In this document: positions 1-10,589 of the stretch, piece by piece
Layout of the letters: each line of letters opens with the position of its first letter
How positions within the stretch are numbered: position 1 is the first letter of the stretch
Source of the DNA: Heterocephalus glaber
Taxonomy: Eukaryota; Chordata; Mammalia; Rodentia; Bathyergidae
Direction: 5' to 3'
Assembly (NCBI RefSeq): GCF_000247695.1
Contig: NW_004624734.1
Location: 11,119,138-11,183,137 of the forward strand
DNA length: 64,000 nt
Notes under the pieces: model-generated
The model's database searches: none
What the model saw: only the letters and a program-made list of their open reading frames with translations
What the model was told of the DNA's origin: nothing
Position numbers and translations under genes: made by a program

Positions 1-360
1 AATCTCTGCTGTTATCTGAGAAATTATTTCTGATTTCATTTTTTCCAGATCCTCTTTTGTTGCCAGTTCAGGGAGTCCAGGTGGTTGAGTATTAGAGTGT
101 TCCTTCTCATTTCCCTTTGAGGTTGCTGTAGGTGATCTGGAAGTCTGGTTTTGAGACTTATTTATGTGTCTTCTCATTTTGATGGGGGGAGGTGCTGTTG
201 GCGCCCCTGCGGCTCACCTCCTCTGCACTAGGAGTGGTGGAATGGTGGCTGGGAGGCCCCTTCCTCTGCACTGGGAGCAGTGGAACAGCAGCTGGGAGGC
301 CCCTTCCTCTGTGCTGGGAGTGGTGGAATGGTGGCCAGGAGGCCCCTTCTTCTCAAGAGA
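1..360 (-). mobile_element. L1 fragment: ORF1 start and 5'UTR, antisense to CATSPERB
   Basis: On the minus strand an ATG at 177-175 opens a frame (MRRHINKSQNQTSRSP...) that stays open to the window edge, 59 codons. It ends in a stretch (EDLEKMKSEIISQI) typical of L1 ORF1 N-termini and alike to the ORF1 remnant near 9300. Upstream of it (177-348) is 5'UTR-like GC-rich sequence with a three-copy 43-bp tandem repeat. The remainder lies left of the window, so intactness is unknown. Confidence 0.65.
220..348. repeat. 43-bp tandem repeat, 3 copies
   Basis: Three head-to-tail 43-bp units at 220-262, 263-305 and 306-348. Each begins CCTCTG and ends GGAGGCCCCTT, with about 3-7 differences between units. 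They lie in the presumed L1 5'UTR and resemble promoter monomers in position. Confidence 0.8.
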
Positions 361-532
361 TCTGGATTTAAATGGACCTAGATGAATTTACTAAACTCAC
401 CTGTAAAATATAATGAAAATACCTGCACTGCATTGTGCATTTCACAGGATCCTTATAAAGATACACACATTCTGCTGTGCAAGCACAAGGACCCGAGTTC
501 CATCCCTGGTACCAAAAGAAATAAAGATACAC

Positions 533-735
533 ACATAGCCAGATACTCTGGTGCAAACCTGTAATCCCAGCACTTGAGAGGCTGAGACAGAAGTATCGCT
601 GTGAGTTCAGGGCCAGCCTGGGCTACACAGTGAGTTCAAGCCTAGCCTGAATCACATAGTGAAACCTTGTCTCAAAAAAACAAAAGAAAGAGAGAGAGAC
701 AGAGAAAGGAAGAAAGAAAGAGAAAGAAAAAAGAT
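533..735 (+). repeat. B1-like SINE with purine-rich tail
   Basis: Contains 'cctgtaatcccagcacttgag', two 'gagttcaag/ggccagcctgggctac' blocks and 'cttgtctcaaaaaa', followed by an (AGAA)-type purine tail to about 735. Confidence 0.85.
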
Positions 736-807
736 TAGGGTTTTTAGTGAAACCTTAACTGAATGAAGAGTTGTAGTGAAACCCTTGCTGAATTAAAATA
801 GTATTTC

Positions 808-897
808 AGGGCCAGGGATTTAGCTCAGTGGTTCTGCCACCTGCCTCACAAGTGCAAGGTCCTGAGTTCAATCCCTGGTACCAAAAAAACATAAAAT
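808..897 (+). repeat. ID-like tRNA-derived SINE with target-site duplication
   Basis: Body 'gggatttagctcagtgg' (A-box-like) through 'gagttcaatccctggtacc' (B-box-like) and an A-rich tail. Flanked by the 13-bp duplication aaaatagtatttc at 795-807 and 898-910. Confidence 0.92.
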
Positions 898-1029
898 AAA
901 ATAGTATTTCTTTGTTATCACAGTATCTGCTCAATACTCCTTTAAGCATTCTCCATGATTTATTCCACTTCATTTGAGTTACAGAGAAACTAGACAACTT
1001 GCTAAAGATTTAACTGTTAATAGGCACTG

Positions 1030-1192
1030 AAGCCAAGTGTGGTGGTGCATGCCTGTAATCCCAGCCTTTGAGAGGTTGAGGCCGAAGGATCACAAAGAGT
1101 TCAAGGCCAGCCTGGGCTACATAGTAAGATCAAATCCAGCCTGAACAGCCTGAGAGACTCTGTAGCAAAAAAGTAATAAAACAAAAACAAAA
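1030..1192 (+). repeat. B1-like SINE
   Basis: 'gtggtggtgcatgcctgtaa' then 'aggccagcctgggctacata' and an A-rich end. Confidence 0.85.
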
Positions 1193-1608
1193 AAAGGTAT
1201 TAAAGCTGAATTTGAATATTGAATTCAGAGTGTGAGTTACCGACTGAGCCTGAAAGATAGTGGCTGGCAGGGAGTGTATAGTAAGGGACATGAGTGAGAC
1301 ATAATTCATGCAGGGCCTCATGGTATATGGTTTAGGGTGAAAAAAAGTTTAAATGACATGAGGGTAAGTGCCAGTGGAATGGCCAATCAAAAGCCAAGAA
1401 TTTCATTACCACAGTGTGGATGCCTTGAGATTCCCATGGATTTTGCTGTAAGCAGACTTTTTCATGACTCAAAGGCAGAAAGCCTAAAAAACATGTTTCA
1501 TTTAGAATAGGCAAACTATTGGGAATATGTCTATTCATTATTGACCAGGAAGTGACATTACCATTGAATTTTCCAAATTGATAATCACTCTTGGAATTTG
1601 TATTTTAG

Positions 1609-1744
1609 GTTCCTCGTTTTAAGTTTCCAGTTACACAATATCCAATTTCCTTGGAAATTTTCAGTGACAATAAATTTGTTCCAGTGAAATCTCCGTATTT
1701 TGTTACTGTGACTGAAGTGAATAGGAGGAAAAACTGGCAACTAA
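1609..1744 (+). CDS. CATSPERB: CATSPERB coding exon (fourth from last)
   Basis: 136 bp, preceded by a pyrimidine tract and TTTTAG, followed by the donor GTAGGG. It reads VPRFKFPVTQYPISLEIFSD... through RRKNWQL and leaves one base (phase 1) that completes a Lys codon with the next exon. This is part of the extracellular region. Confidence 0.88.
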
Positions 1745-4700
1745 GTAGGGTTTGCTGTCTTTTATAATTATTTTATCTTACAAGTAATATTATTAGCACT
1801 TATTTACAAAGATCAGTGGTTTACATGGCCTGTTTACACAAGAGATAGCAGGAGTTGTTTGGAAAAGGGTTCCAATCCATTGCCACATGGCTGTTTACTT
1901 CTGTTGTCTCCCATTTAAGTCCTCATCATTGCCAGTGACCTGGATTCTATAGCTTAAAAATATTTTAAGAACTTGAACTGCAAAAAATATGAAAGTCATT
2001 TTGTAGATTACTAATAATTGATTGAATTTGTGCTAGATGTAGGCCTGGGGGTCTCACTTTGTTGCAGTGTCCTTTGAGCTACATTTCCAGACATTTTATA
2101 TGTTGATTTTGAGACAAGTTCTGGGGATTTAGCTCAGAAGAGGGGGTGGGGCTGGGGATTTAGCTCAGTGGCACTATGCCTGCCTTGCAAGTGCAAGGTC
2201 CTGAGTTCAATGCCCAGTACCAAAAAAGAAAAAGAAAAAAGAAGAAGAGAGAGAGGGAGAGAGAGAGGAAAAGAGAGAGATAAATTGCCTAAACTACCCT
2301 TGAACTTATGATCCTCCTCCTCAGCCTTCCATGTAGCTGGGATTCCAGGTATGCACCACCAGGCCCAGCTTCTCATTTATTCAGTGTGGCACAGGAGGTT
2401 ATAAAGATGTTGCCAGGTAATCTATAGGATCTGACTTCTAATTTTTTAAATTTTATTTTAGGATTCTATTTCTAATTATATGAATAAAAAATTCTTAGAG
2501 TTTTTATGGTAAAATAATTGAAAAGATGCAGAAATATATTTAAATAAGAAAAAGGAAATTTACCTTTATTCAATTTTATCTTGAATATACAACTTTGTAT
2601 TGCATATTTTTTGTACGTGTGAATATTTTGAGGAGAGAAAACTAGAGAGAAATAGAAATAGAAATTTTATCAATCATTAATATATGACTAAATATACAGA
2701 CATTTGGAATTCAGTGACTCTTATTCTGCCCATATTTATTTATTTACTTTAGAAAATTAAAAATTCTGTAAAGTAAAACTACTAAATATATTGCTTTAAT
2801 TAATATCCTGATAATTTTCTGTTGTATGTTGGAGGCTTGCTCTTACTAGATTTCCAGTACTAATTGTTAAATATTTAAACATCTTTCAAACTGGTGGTAA
2901 GCCATTGATAGTCTGAAATTAGCCATGGTGAGAATATTTACACTATGGATATTGGCTAAGGCTATAAGCAAAACTTATGTTTTACCTTTGGATCCCAAAT
3001 ACAGTTATACCACTGGAATTTTGAATTTCTAACTCCTGTACTACCTAGAAAAAATGTCAAAAAAAGGCAAGGATCATGAATCACTTCTTTTGAAAAAAGA
3101 CTTAAGTGACCCTAATGTGAAACTTTACTTCTACCTTGTTAAAAATCCTTTACTCATCACCAAGGAGGTTGTGAGATGATCTCATTGCCAAAAACACAAA
3201 GATTGTTCACGTGAGAACTGGTGATAAGCAAAGGGCTGAAGGAAAAGTTCAGCCTGAAGAAAAGTGGTCAAGAGCCAGGGATTGAGCTCAGTGGTTCCGC
3301 CGCCTGCCTTGCAAGCACAAGGACCCGAGTTTGATCCCTGGTACCAAAAAAAAAAAAAAGAAAAGTGGTCAAAAGCCTTGTCCATCCCAAGGATGTCATT
3401 GAAGCCAATGTGAGATATTGGGCTTTATTTCCCCTAAAGATATCTTCTACAAAGCCAAGTAGAACTAAAAGCATGAGATAACTTAGTCATGTTCTAGAGT
3501 AGAATCTTTCACTGTACCTTAATGTATGTCACAAACTTTATGCAGAATGAGAACATGATTTGTGTGTGCTTCAAATATATTTTGTCTTTTTAGAACACAC
3601 TATACCAGAAAATATGAAAAAAATTAAAAATTACTTAGAACCAATTCTTCATACTTCAGTGTATAATCCCTCAGGTCTCAATTTAAGTATAAAGGTAAGT
3701 TGGTAGAACTATTTATTGTGCTAGGTTTAGATAAAACATATATATCTAAACTATGATGTTAATTTTATAGTATAGATATCCATGAGTAGGGGAATAGCAA
3801 CTTTCAGGTATATGGAGAGGGCTGGCTAGTGGTTGTAGTTCCACGTGGAGTGTGCTTAGCATGCATGAGAATGGGTTCAATCCCAGCACCAACAAATAAA
3901 TAACAATAAAGTATATGGAGAGTGTTTGCTTTTCCTCCATTTCCCTTCATATTATTACTTCTAAAGCAATGTAAAGTTAAATTTAACATTAACTTACTAT
4001 TTTTTAAACTGATAGACAAGAGAGATTATCTAAAGTGGAACAGAAAGGGTATTTCTATAACTTAGGGGAAATAAATGGGCTCAGTATTCTTCATGGAGAT
4101 ATATATGGGTTATGTCTTCTAGTACCAGCTGTCCACAAAAACACTTGAAGTGATTATAATCCAGGTAATTGTGTAAACCATTAAAATTAGGGGGTATATC
4201 AGAAATACAAATATTGAGGGTTAGCCCAAAATACTCATCAAGGCCAAGTGAGGTTTTATGTTTTTGTTTCTTCTTTTTTTTTGGTACTGGGGATCGAACT
4301 TGGGTCCTTGCACTTGCGAGGCAAGCGGCAGAACCACTGCGCTAAATCCCTGGCTTTTGACCACTTTTCTTCAGGCTGAACTTTTCCTTCAGCCCTTTGC
4401 TTATCACCAGCCCTTTGTTTCTTCTTTATTTAAAAAAAAAACTATTATTGAATTCCTTTTCTTCAGTCTCTCTTTTTGATACATGATACATATGTCCAAG
4501 AGCCTTAGGAAGAGGATAGGAATATTTCTATGCAGCATTCATAGGGAAAGTGGCCTCAGTGTATTTTCACTTGCAGGAAATATGCATGTTGATGCTGCTA
4601 TTGACAGGTATGTTTTTTTCCCACAGGGCTCTGAGCTTTTTCACTTCAGAGTGTCCATCATCCCAGGGGTCACTTTTTGTAACTTAGTTGAAGAATTTCA

Positions 4701-5176
4701 GGTAATTTCAGTGAATGCATAAGGTATCAAATGGGGTGATGAATGAGGAAACAACACAAGTGCCAATCCAGAAGGCACCAAAGAGAGAAACTGAGCAAAA
4801 TTCATGTTATGGGTAAGGCTCAGTGAAAAGATATTCTGGAGAATGGTAGTGTGGATGCCTGATAGATACTGAATCTCTGTATAACTCTCACCAGAATTAG
4901 GTGATTAGTTGTGGGAATCATATAATGTCCCATGTGTTTGCATTACTAGTTTCAGAAAGCTTAAAGACTTTGCTTTTTCTATTGCAGATTTATGTTGATG
5001 AAGTACCATTGCCATTTCCAGGACATACACTTATTGCTGTTGCAGCAGCCTTTGTGCTAGGGGGATTGATTTTTGCAGCATTTATGCTTCAACTGCATAA
5101 CATCCACCCATGGAGGGCATTCCAAAGATGGATTAGAAGAAAAAAATCAGCTGTGTCAAATAACCCTGTCACTTAA
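1609..5176 (+). CDS. CATSPERB: CATSPERB, last four coding exons (C-terminal 166 codons)
   Basis: CatSper channel auxiliary subunit beta, a single-pass membrane protein of the sperm flagellum with a large extracellular region. Coding segments are 1609-1744, 3594-3694, 4627-4701 and 4988-5176. Each is bounded by AG/GT, and the phases (1, 0, 0) join into one open frame ending in TAA at 5174-5176. The translation shows extracellular sequence with the block QYPISLEIF, then YNPSGLNLSIKGSELFHFRV, then PFPGHTLIAV leading into a hydrophobic helix of about 22 residues. A short basic cytoplasmic tail (WRAFQRWIRRKK) ends in NNPVT. This matches my recollection of the mammalian CATSPERB C-terminus. The neighbour PPP4R3A, downstream on the same strand, repeats the human 14q32.12 order. 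Earlier exons lie left of the window. Testis-specific expression is family knowledge and is not seen here. Confidence 0.9.
2147..2282 (+). repeat. ID-like SINE with long GA-rich tail, inside an antisense B1 fragment
   Basis: Typical ID-like body at 2147-2225, then an AAG/GA-rich tail to about 2282. The sequence after the tail (to about 2375) is an antisense B1 piece ending 'atgcaccaccaggcccagc'. Confidence 0.8.
3044..3475 (+). pseudogene. possible old retrocopy of unidentified parent, intronic
   Basis: With the SINE at 3272-3359 removed, this stretch reads like decayed coding sequence (a short open run MSKKGKDHESLLLKKDLSDP... starting near 3053, then frame breaks). I do not recognise the parent, and it may be ordinary intron. 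The call rests only on codon-like texture. Confidence 0.2.
3272..3359 (+). repeat. ID-like SINE, source copy of a flank-transducing daughter
   Basis: Full body with A14-type tail, flanked by gaaaagtggtcaa at 3259-3271 and 3360-3372. The 54 bp immediately upstream (3218-3271) plus the SINE recur inverted at 4277-4413. Confidence 0.93.
3594..3694 (+). CDS. CATSPERB: CATSPERB coding exon (third from last)
   Basis: 101 bp between CTTTTTAG and the strong donor GTAAGT. It encodes HTIPENMKKIKNYLEP... and YNPSGLNLSIK and ends on a codon boundary. The intron to the next exon (3695-4626) contains a SINE that carries a copy of sequence from the preceding intron. Confidence 0.88.
3819..3908 (+). repeat. 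old ID/dID-type SINE
   Basis: Diverged 'ggctggctagtggttgtagt...gcttagcatgcatgag...ggttcaatcccagcacc' with A-rich tail. Flanked by gtatatggagag direct repeats near 3808 and 3911. Confidence 0.7.
4277..4413 (-). repeat. ID-like SINE carrying 54 bp of transduced 5' flank
   Basis: Antisense SINE (poly-T, ggtactggggatcgaac..., to about 4353), followed by 54 bp identical to the reverse complement of 3218-3271 and then CCC. Bounded by the 14-bp duplication tttgtttcttcttt at 4263-4276 and 4414-4427, which marks the whole unit as one retrotransposition. Confidence 0.9.
4627..4701 (+). CDS. CATSPERB: CATSPERB coding exon (second from last)
   Basis: 75 bp, exactly 25 codons (GSELFHFRVSIIPGVTFCNL... 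to EEFQ), after TTTTTTCCCACAG and before GTAATT. It lies immediately N-terminal to the membrane-proximal segment in the last exon. Confidence 0.88.
4988..5176 (+). CDS. CATSPERB: CATSPERB terminal coding exon with transmembrane helix
   Basis: The acceptor TTGCAG is followed by IYVDEVPLPFPGHTLIAV, a hydrophobic helix rich in A, V, L, G and F at about exon residues 13-36, then HNIHPWRAFQRWIRRKK and the stop. The basic residues after the helix fit a short cytoplasmic tail. An open frame continues upstream to an ATG at 4901, but that part is intron; the acceptor and family alignment set the exon start. Confidence 0.9.
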   Translation: MYVDEVPLPFPGHTLIAVAAAFVLGGLIFAAFMLQLHNIHPWRAFQRWIRRKKSAVSNNPVT

Positions 5177-5247
5177 ACTGGCTTACAGATGAAAGTCTAG
5201 ATAGCAAATGATAATCCAAAATTCTCTTTTATGTTCTAATTTTATTA

Positions 5248-5253
5248 AATAAA
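5248..5253 (+). terminator. CATSPERB polyadenylation signal AATAAA
   Basis: A canonical AATAAA lies 72 bp after the CATSPERB stop codon in AT-rich sequence, giving a very short 3'UTR of about 0.1 kb. Confidence 0.7.
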
Positions 5254-5259
5254 TCATAA

Positions 5260-6270
5260 AACAATTATTTAAATGTTGAATATATAAACTAGATAAGTTA
5301 CTAAAGCATTACCAATATGATTCAAATTTTTGTCATTGTTCTTACCATTCCATTTTGAACACATAGAAAATTTATTTCTGTAAAAGATTTTCCTTAAGGT
5401 TTTTTGGAAAACAAAATGATGACCATCTCTGCATGAAATGGGTTTTATATATTTTTGTCTCTTACTGGCTGGAGCCCCATTCTGTGGGGTCATACCCTGA
5501 GCCTTGCTATGTCCAGAGGAGAGTATGAAGAGGGCACAGTTACTCCAGGAAAGATGATGTGCTTACAGAGCCTTGTGGGAATTAAAGAACCCATTTAGGT
5601 GTCTTAAGAAAACTTCAAAACCAGACTGACATACCTAAACAGAGGGAAATGTGACCCCATCACAAGATGTTGGAGGAATACTATGGCTACATGTGGTACT
5701 GGCTTGCAAACACATGCAGCATGAAGAATTCCAAAAGACCTATCTCCGTGTGCTCTCAGCCTACCTGTTTCTGGGTAGCCAGAAGACGACTAATACATTC
5801 AAGAACCACAGGGTTATTTTCTTATTTTATAGCTCCCTCTTACCAAGCAAAGTACTGTAAGCTGATCACTAGTGTGAAGAGATCTTAGGCCCCAAGATTC
5901 AAGGCACCTCCTCACTGGGCAAAGTTTAAGGAAATCTCAAATACCCAAAAGGGGCCAAAGGGAAATCTCCCAAAGAGGAATTCTAAGCTGTCTTTAGTAA
6001 AAGTCTGTTGTTTGGGGGAGTGATTAACTGAGTTGTTCCCATAGTTACAAACCATATAACTGGTGGAGGTTTCTGAAAGGAATTGAAAAAAGGGTTGAAA
6101 GTTTTGCACAAGACAATGATTAAAACAAAGCCAGCAAAAAAATAGAACCAAAAGAGCATTCAAACCAGCAGTCAAAATCAAAATCAAACACATACCCAAA
6201 ACACAGAGATCAGGAGCTGGAAACCCAATGGTTTTCCATTCTCCAGTCAAAGGAGGAGCTAAGAGACTCA
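5260..6270. other. CATSPERB 3' flank, no gene recognised
   Basis: AT-rich sequence, then 5480-5890 with weak mRNA-like texture and 5900-6270 with repeat-like texture. The open frames here (61-119 codons) match no family I know. Possibly an uncatalogued old repeat. Confidence 0.3.
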
Positions 6271-6274
6271 AGAA

Positions 6275-6475
6275 GCCTATTTGCCAGGCATGGTGGTGTG
6301 CACCTGTAATCCCAACACCCAGGGAGGTGAGCCTGGAGGATCAAAAATCAAGCCTGGCCTGAGCAACTTTACAACCTAGCCAGACTTGTCTCAAAATAAA
6401 AAATAAAAATAAAATAGGCTGGAAATATAGCTCAGGTTCAATCCCCAGTACTGCCAAAAGAAAAAAAACAAACAC
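6275..6475 (+). repeat. B1-dID composite SINE
   Basis: B1-like half ('catggtggtgtgcacctgta', 'cttgtctcaaaataaaaa') joined to a degenerate ID half ('ggctggaaatatagctcagg...ccccagtactgcc'). Confidence 0.8.
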
Positions 6476-6912
6476 TCAGTACTTAGGCGAAGATGGGGTG
6501 GGAGGCAGGCTCCAAAACCCATTGTTCCCTACCCTTCTCTGCACTCCTTACTGCTCATTATACTAATTGTGCCACTGTCATCAGATAGTTAAGTGGTGCC
6601 ATCTTGCCTTGTTTCGGAGTTTTATCATCCTCTTTGCTAGCAATCTTACTCACTTTGGGCAATGAATTTTTCTACATTATGTTTTGTAGACCCATCCTAG
6701 TATGGATATATACTATCTCTTGGGGTCTCCTCAGGACCCTAGTCAATAAGTTTATCTAATTTCCTCTTGTCTAATTTTATGTTCTATTTCCCATGTTTAA
6801 ATTCTCTCAGAACCTAATTCTGTCACTATCTGTTACTACTATTTTGGCTTCTTCTAGTACATACTGACATGTTCTTTGCAAAGCACATATCTGATAAAGA
6901 GCTTATATCCAG

Positions 6913-7001
6913 GGGCCGGGGATTTAGCTCAATGGTTCTAGTGCCTGCCTCGCAAGCACAAGGTCCTGAGTTCAATCCCCAGTACCAAAAATAAAAAAGA
7001 A
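6913..7001 (+). repeat. ID-like SINE
   Basis: Canonical body with A-rich tail, flanked by gagcttatatccag / gagtttatatccag near 6899 and 7003. Confidence 0.9.
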
Positions 7002-7128
7002 AGAGTTTATATCCAGAATATATTTTTTAAACTCTCAAAAGTCAATTCTTATGATATAATACATGATCCAATTTTTAAAATAGCAAATGATTTGAACACA
7101 CACTTCAGTAAGAAGATAAAAGCATAGT

Positions 7129-7378
7129 TCCATGATTTGGATCTTGAATACCCCCCAACATGAACACACACACAAATGCCCATGTTTTTAAAAGCTTGAT
7201 GCCCAGAGTGGCACTATTGGGAGGTGATGGAACCTTTGAGAGATGGTTCCTAGTGAGAGGTCCTACGTCATTAAGGCCATGCCCTTGAAAGAGATTGTGG
7301 AACTTTGGTCCCTTCCTCTCTCTTTGCTTCCTGCCATAAATTGAGTCATTTGGTCTACCGTACACTCCCTGCCTATTA
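7129..7378 (+). mobile_element. MaLR-type LTR fragment
   Basis: 'cactattgggaggtgatgga', 'agtgagaggtcctacg' and 'cttcctctctctttgcttcc' follow the layout of MST/MLT-like MaLR LTRs. Assignment is by resemblance only. Confidence 0.55.
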
Positions 7379-8219
7379 TGTTTTATATCTAAAATGTCAG
7401 CCAGGACTTCTGGGAAGATGGCAGAGTGGTGAGCAGTGGCAAATGAGCCTCTCTGAGATTCAGAGTCCAGCAACATGGAGAAGAGAAGAAAAGAGGAAAA
7501 TGGGTTCCCAGGACCCAGCAAGGATCTGAGGCAAGAATTGGAGCCAACAGGGAGGGCAAAGGGACCTCAGTGCGGAAGAGGGAGGTAGCAAGCAGCACCG
7601 CTTTCTCCTTGAGTCCTGGCTCACAGTGTAGGAGGGGCAGTTCAAACCAGCAGAGGCATGGTGACTACTGGTGACTCCAAAGACCTCTACAGAGTAGTGC
7701 ACCAGTGGAACAGAGCAGTGGATACTGTGGACTGCAGAGGATGGTGAGTCATTCTAGACTGGTTCAGGTGTCCCCATGAGGGGGGATTAGCCAGTCACCA
7801 TTTTGTAAAGGGGCCAACTGAACTCAAGACTCAGACCAGCAGTGGGTTGGCTCCAACTTGGGGCTCCCGGGGTCAGGATGAGGTACAGCCATGGGAGACA
7901 TCCTGGGCCCAAGAGCCAAGTTCAGGCTGGCAGGAGGCACCTGGAGTGTTGTGAGGTGAACAACTCAGGTCCCAGCATCACAGCCAGAAATCAGAAGCAG
8001 GCTGAACTTCAGTGGAGCCGAAAGTACAGGCTTGCTGAGATTATCCACTACCCTGCTATATAATTCTATGCAAATGTGGTGTGATCTACCAACAGGGATC
8101 TGGGCTCTGTCTGCCCCTTTTGTCTATCAATGACAGCAGACATTGAAGTGAACATTCTTTTCCCCTTCTTTCTTTACTTTTTTCTTTTTCGTAATTATTT
8201 GTTCTTATTTTTATATGAG

Positions 8220-8311
8220 AGAAATTTTTTTTTTTTGGTACCGGGGATCAAACTCGGGACCTTGTGCTTGCAAGGTAGGCGCTGGAAACACTGAGCTAAA
8301 TCCTCGGCCCC
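8220..8311 (-). repeat. ID-like SINE
   Basis: Antisense copy with 17-bp duplication tcttatttttatatgag at 8203-8219 and 8312-8328. Confidence 0.93.
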
Positions 8312-8876
8312 TCTTATTTTTATATGAGTGTGAACATCGTTTCTAGTTTTTTGTTGTTGATGTTTTATTCTGTTCTTGTTTCTGTTTTTTCCTTATTTCT
8401 TTCCCTGCTGTTTTCTTCACCAGATTTCCAAAGCTTGCATAATCTCCCTTTGTCCTTCAGCCTTTCTTCTAATTACTTTCTCTTCTATTTCTCTATTTTT
8501 TCCCCTAATGCCTTTTAAATTCTTTCTCCTGAGGGTAAAATTACCATATTGAAGAGATATTTACTGTATACAATTTTCTGGTTTGTTTTAGATTTTGTTA
8601 TATAGCTACAAATCTTGTCCATATGGTTAAAGTTGGCAAATTAATAGTTACCACAGTTTGTTATTTCTAGGCTGTGTTCAATGCTATTGTTATTACTAAT
8701 TATACTACTTTAGCCAAGGTGACATAATTGCTCCAATCAGTTATTCTTCCTTGTATACCAAGACTGAGATTGTCTGAGGGTCATAAACAATACTATAGGC
8801 CATACCAAAGAACAATGGGCTAGGTCAAATAGGCAGCAACTTATCATTCTCAATAAATTTAAGAGGTAGGCTCTCC

Positions 8877-8974
8877 TGGGGCTGGGGATTTAGCTCAGTG
8901 GCTCCACTGCCTGCCCCACAAGTGCAAGGACCCGAGTTTGATACCCAGTACCAAAAAGAAAAAGAAAAAAAAAG
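8877..8974 (+). repeat. ID-like SINE
   Basis: Canonical body and A/G tail between ggtaggctct repeats, within the L1 5' region. Confidence 0.88.
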
Positions 8975-9740
8975 GGGGTAGGCTCTTGCAACAGACTCAA
9001 AAGCCAAAAGTCAGCTACACCTAGAAGATATCTCTGAAAAATAGTCAGTACTTAAGGTTCTCGATACTAACAATAAAGCTATTTACCATAAGCAATTTAC
9101 AAGCATCTATGCAGAAGCTAAACTAAAAGAAATTAAAAATGAGAAGACATGGCAGCAAGATGTAACCCCAAACTTCCAGCTCACCAAAGGCAAGCCCAGA
9201 GGGCAATGAGGTGAAACAATTTAAAAGCCACCCACCTGTGCTCTCTGAAATGGTAACAGTGGAAGTAACAAAGCATATGAATGAGACTCTAGAAAAATTC
9301 AAAATAGAAATAATTTCTCAGATAACTAAAGAGATGATGACCATAATGAAGAACATAGTGAATCTAGAGTAGATACAAATATTTAAAATAAAGGAGCTTA
9401 GGAAAATGATGGAAACCATGAATGCCCAGCATAAAGAAATGGAATCCAAGAAACAGACTCAAACAGATATCCAGGAGTTTAAAAATTCTTTTGAAAGTAT
9501 ACACAGCAAAAAGAACCTATGTGAGGACAGAATATCAGATCTAGAAGACAAGTTTGCAGTTAGCAAACATGAGAAAAAAGATTTCTTTAAAATAGCAAAG
9601 AACCATGAAAAATCAATCCAACAGATGCTAGATGATGCAAATAATAACGTAAGATTGATCAGAGTTGATGAAAAAGCAGGAGTTAGTGCAAGCAATGTGA
9701 AAAACCTGCTCACAGAAGTAATGGCAGAAAACTTCCCAAG

Positions 9741-9824
9741 TAGAGGGGGATGTAGCTCAGCGGCACAGCACCTGCCTGGTAAGCTTGAGGCCCTGAGTTC
9801 AATCCCTGGTACTAAAAAAAAAAA
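9741..9824 (+). repeat. ID-like SINE interrupting L1 ORF1
   Basis: 'gggatgtagctcagcgg' variant with flanking gaaaacttcccaag at 9727-9740 and 9825-9838. Removing it restores continuity of the ORF1 remnant. Confidence 0.92.
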
Positions 9825-10589
9825 GAAAACTTCCCAAGCATGGAAAAAGAATTTTACATACAGATAAGTGAAACATATAGGACTCAAATTAGCCATGATC
9901 AAAAAAAAATCTTCCCCAAGGCATGTAATAGTCAAGATTCCAGAAACCCAACAGAAGAACAAAATCCTACAGGCTGTTAGAGAAAAGAAACAAATCACCT
10001 ACAAAGGAAAGCACATCAGAATCACAGCAGACTTCTCAATGCAAACCCTTAAATCAAGGAGAGCTTGGAGTGAGGTATTTCAAGCCCCAAAAGAAAACAA
10101 CCCCTAACCCAGATTGATGTACCCCAAAAAATTATCTTTCAAAATTGATGGAGAAATAAGATACATCCATGACAAAGAACACCTGAAGAAATTTTAAAAT
10201 GTCCCCCAAAGCCTCATGCACTCCCAGGTGGGCTTTTGGGAGTGGCTGGATGGTGGGTGTGTGGCAACTGGATCAGTCCACTGATTGGATTAGCATGGTT
10301 CTGGGTGTGGCTGAATGGATTTACAGAGGACAGATCCCTCACTCTGGATATAACTGGCACCAACCAATAGGCTTGTTGCCTAAATTTAATAAAAAAGGAA
10401 AGGAAGGCTCACTGCTGCTGCTTTTGTTCTCCCTGTCCTGCCATGGACTATTTCTCCTCTGCTATGCCACCCTGTCTTGGAACCAGCCAACTATTGACTG
10501 AAAACATTACAAACTGTGAGCTAAAATAAACCTTTCCTCCTTTAACTTGTGGATGTTAAGCTAGCAATGAGAAAGTAACTAAGACGCTA

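Larger units (their letters stand above)
7399..10194 (+). mobile_element. L1 with 5'UTR and most of ORF1 only, no ORF2
   Basis: Starts with an L1 5'UTR signature (ggaagatggcagag near 7412). ORF1-related sequence from about 9140 carries several breaks. It shows a coiled-coil-like Lys/Glu-rich middle (ESKKQTQTDIQEFKNSF, 9440s) and the C-terminal block VREKKQITYKGKHIRITAD (about 9975-10030). It ends at DKEHLKKF just short of the usual ORF1 stop, with no ORF2, 3'UTR or long poly(A). Direct repeats taaaatgtc (7390-7398, 10195-10203) border it. SINEs at 8220, 8877 and 9741 are later insertions. Confidence 0.75.
7379..10585 (+). mobile_element. MaLR-type LTR split by an L1 insertion
   Basis: The LTR start (tgttttatatctaaaatgtc, 7379-7398) resumes at 10204 (ccccaaagcctcatgcac) and runs to 'gtaactaagac' near 10585. 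The joined form parallels the uninterrupted relative at 36241-36632. The L1 lies between 9-bp duplications (taaaatgtc). Confidence 0.65.

Noticed and set aside
220..348. CRISPR-like array
   Set aside because: The units are contiguous 43-bp repeats without unique spacers, in a mammalian L1 5'UTR.
9406..10107. 153- and 79-codon frames as possible genes
   Set aside because: They are L1 ORF1 remnants; the first runs through an inserted SINE.
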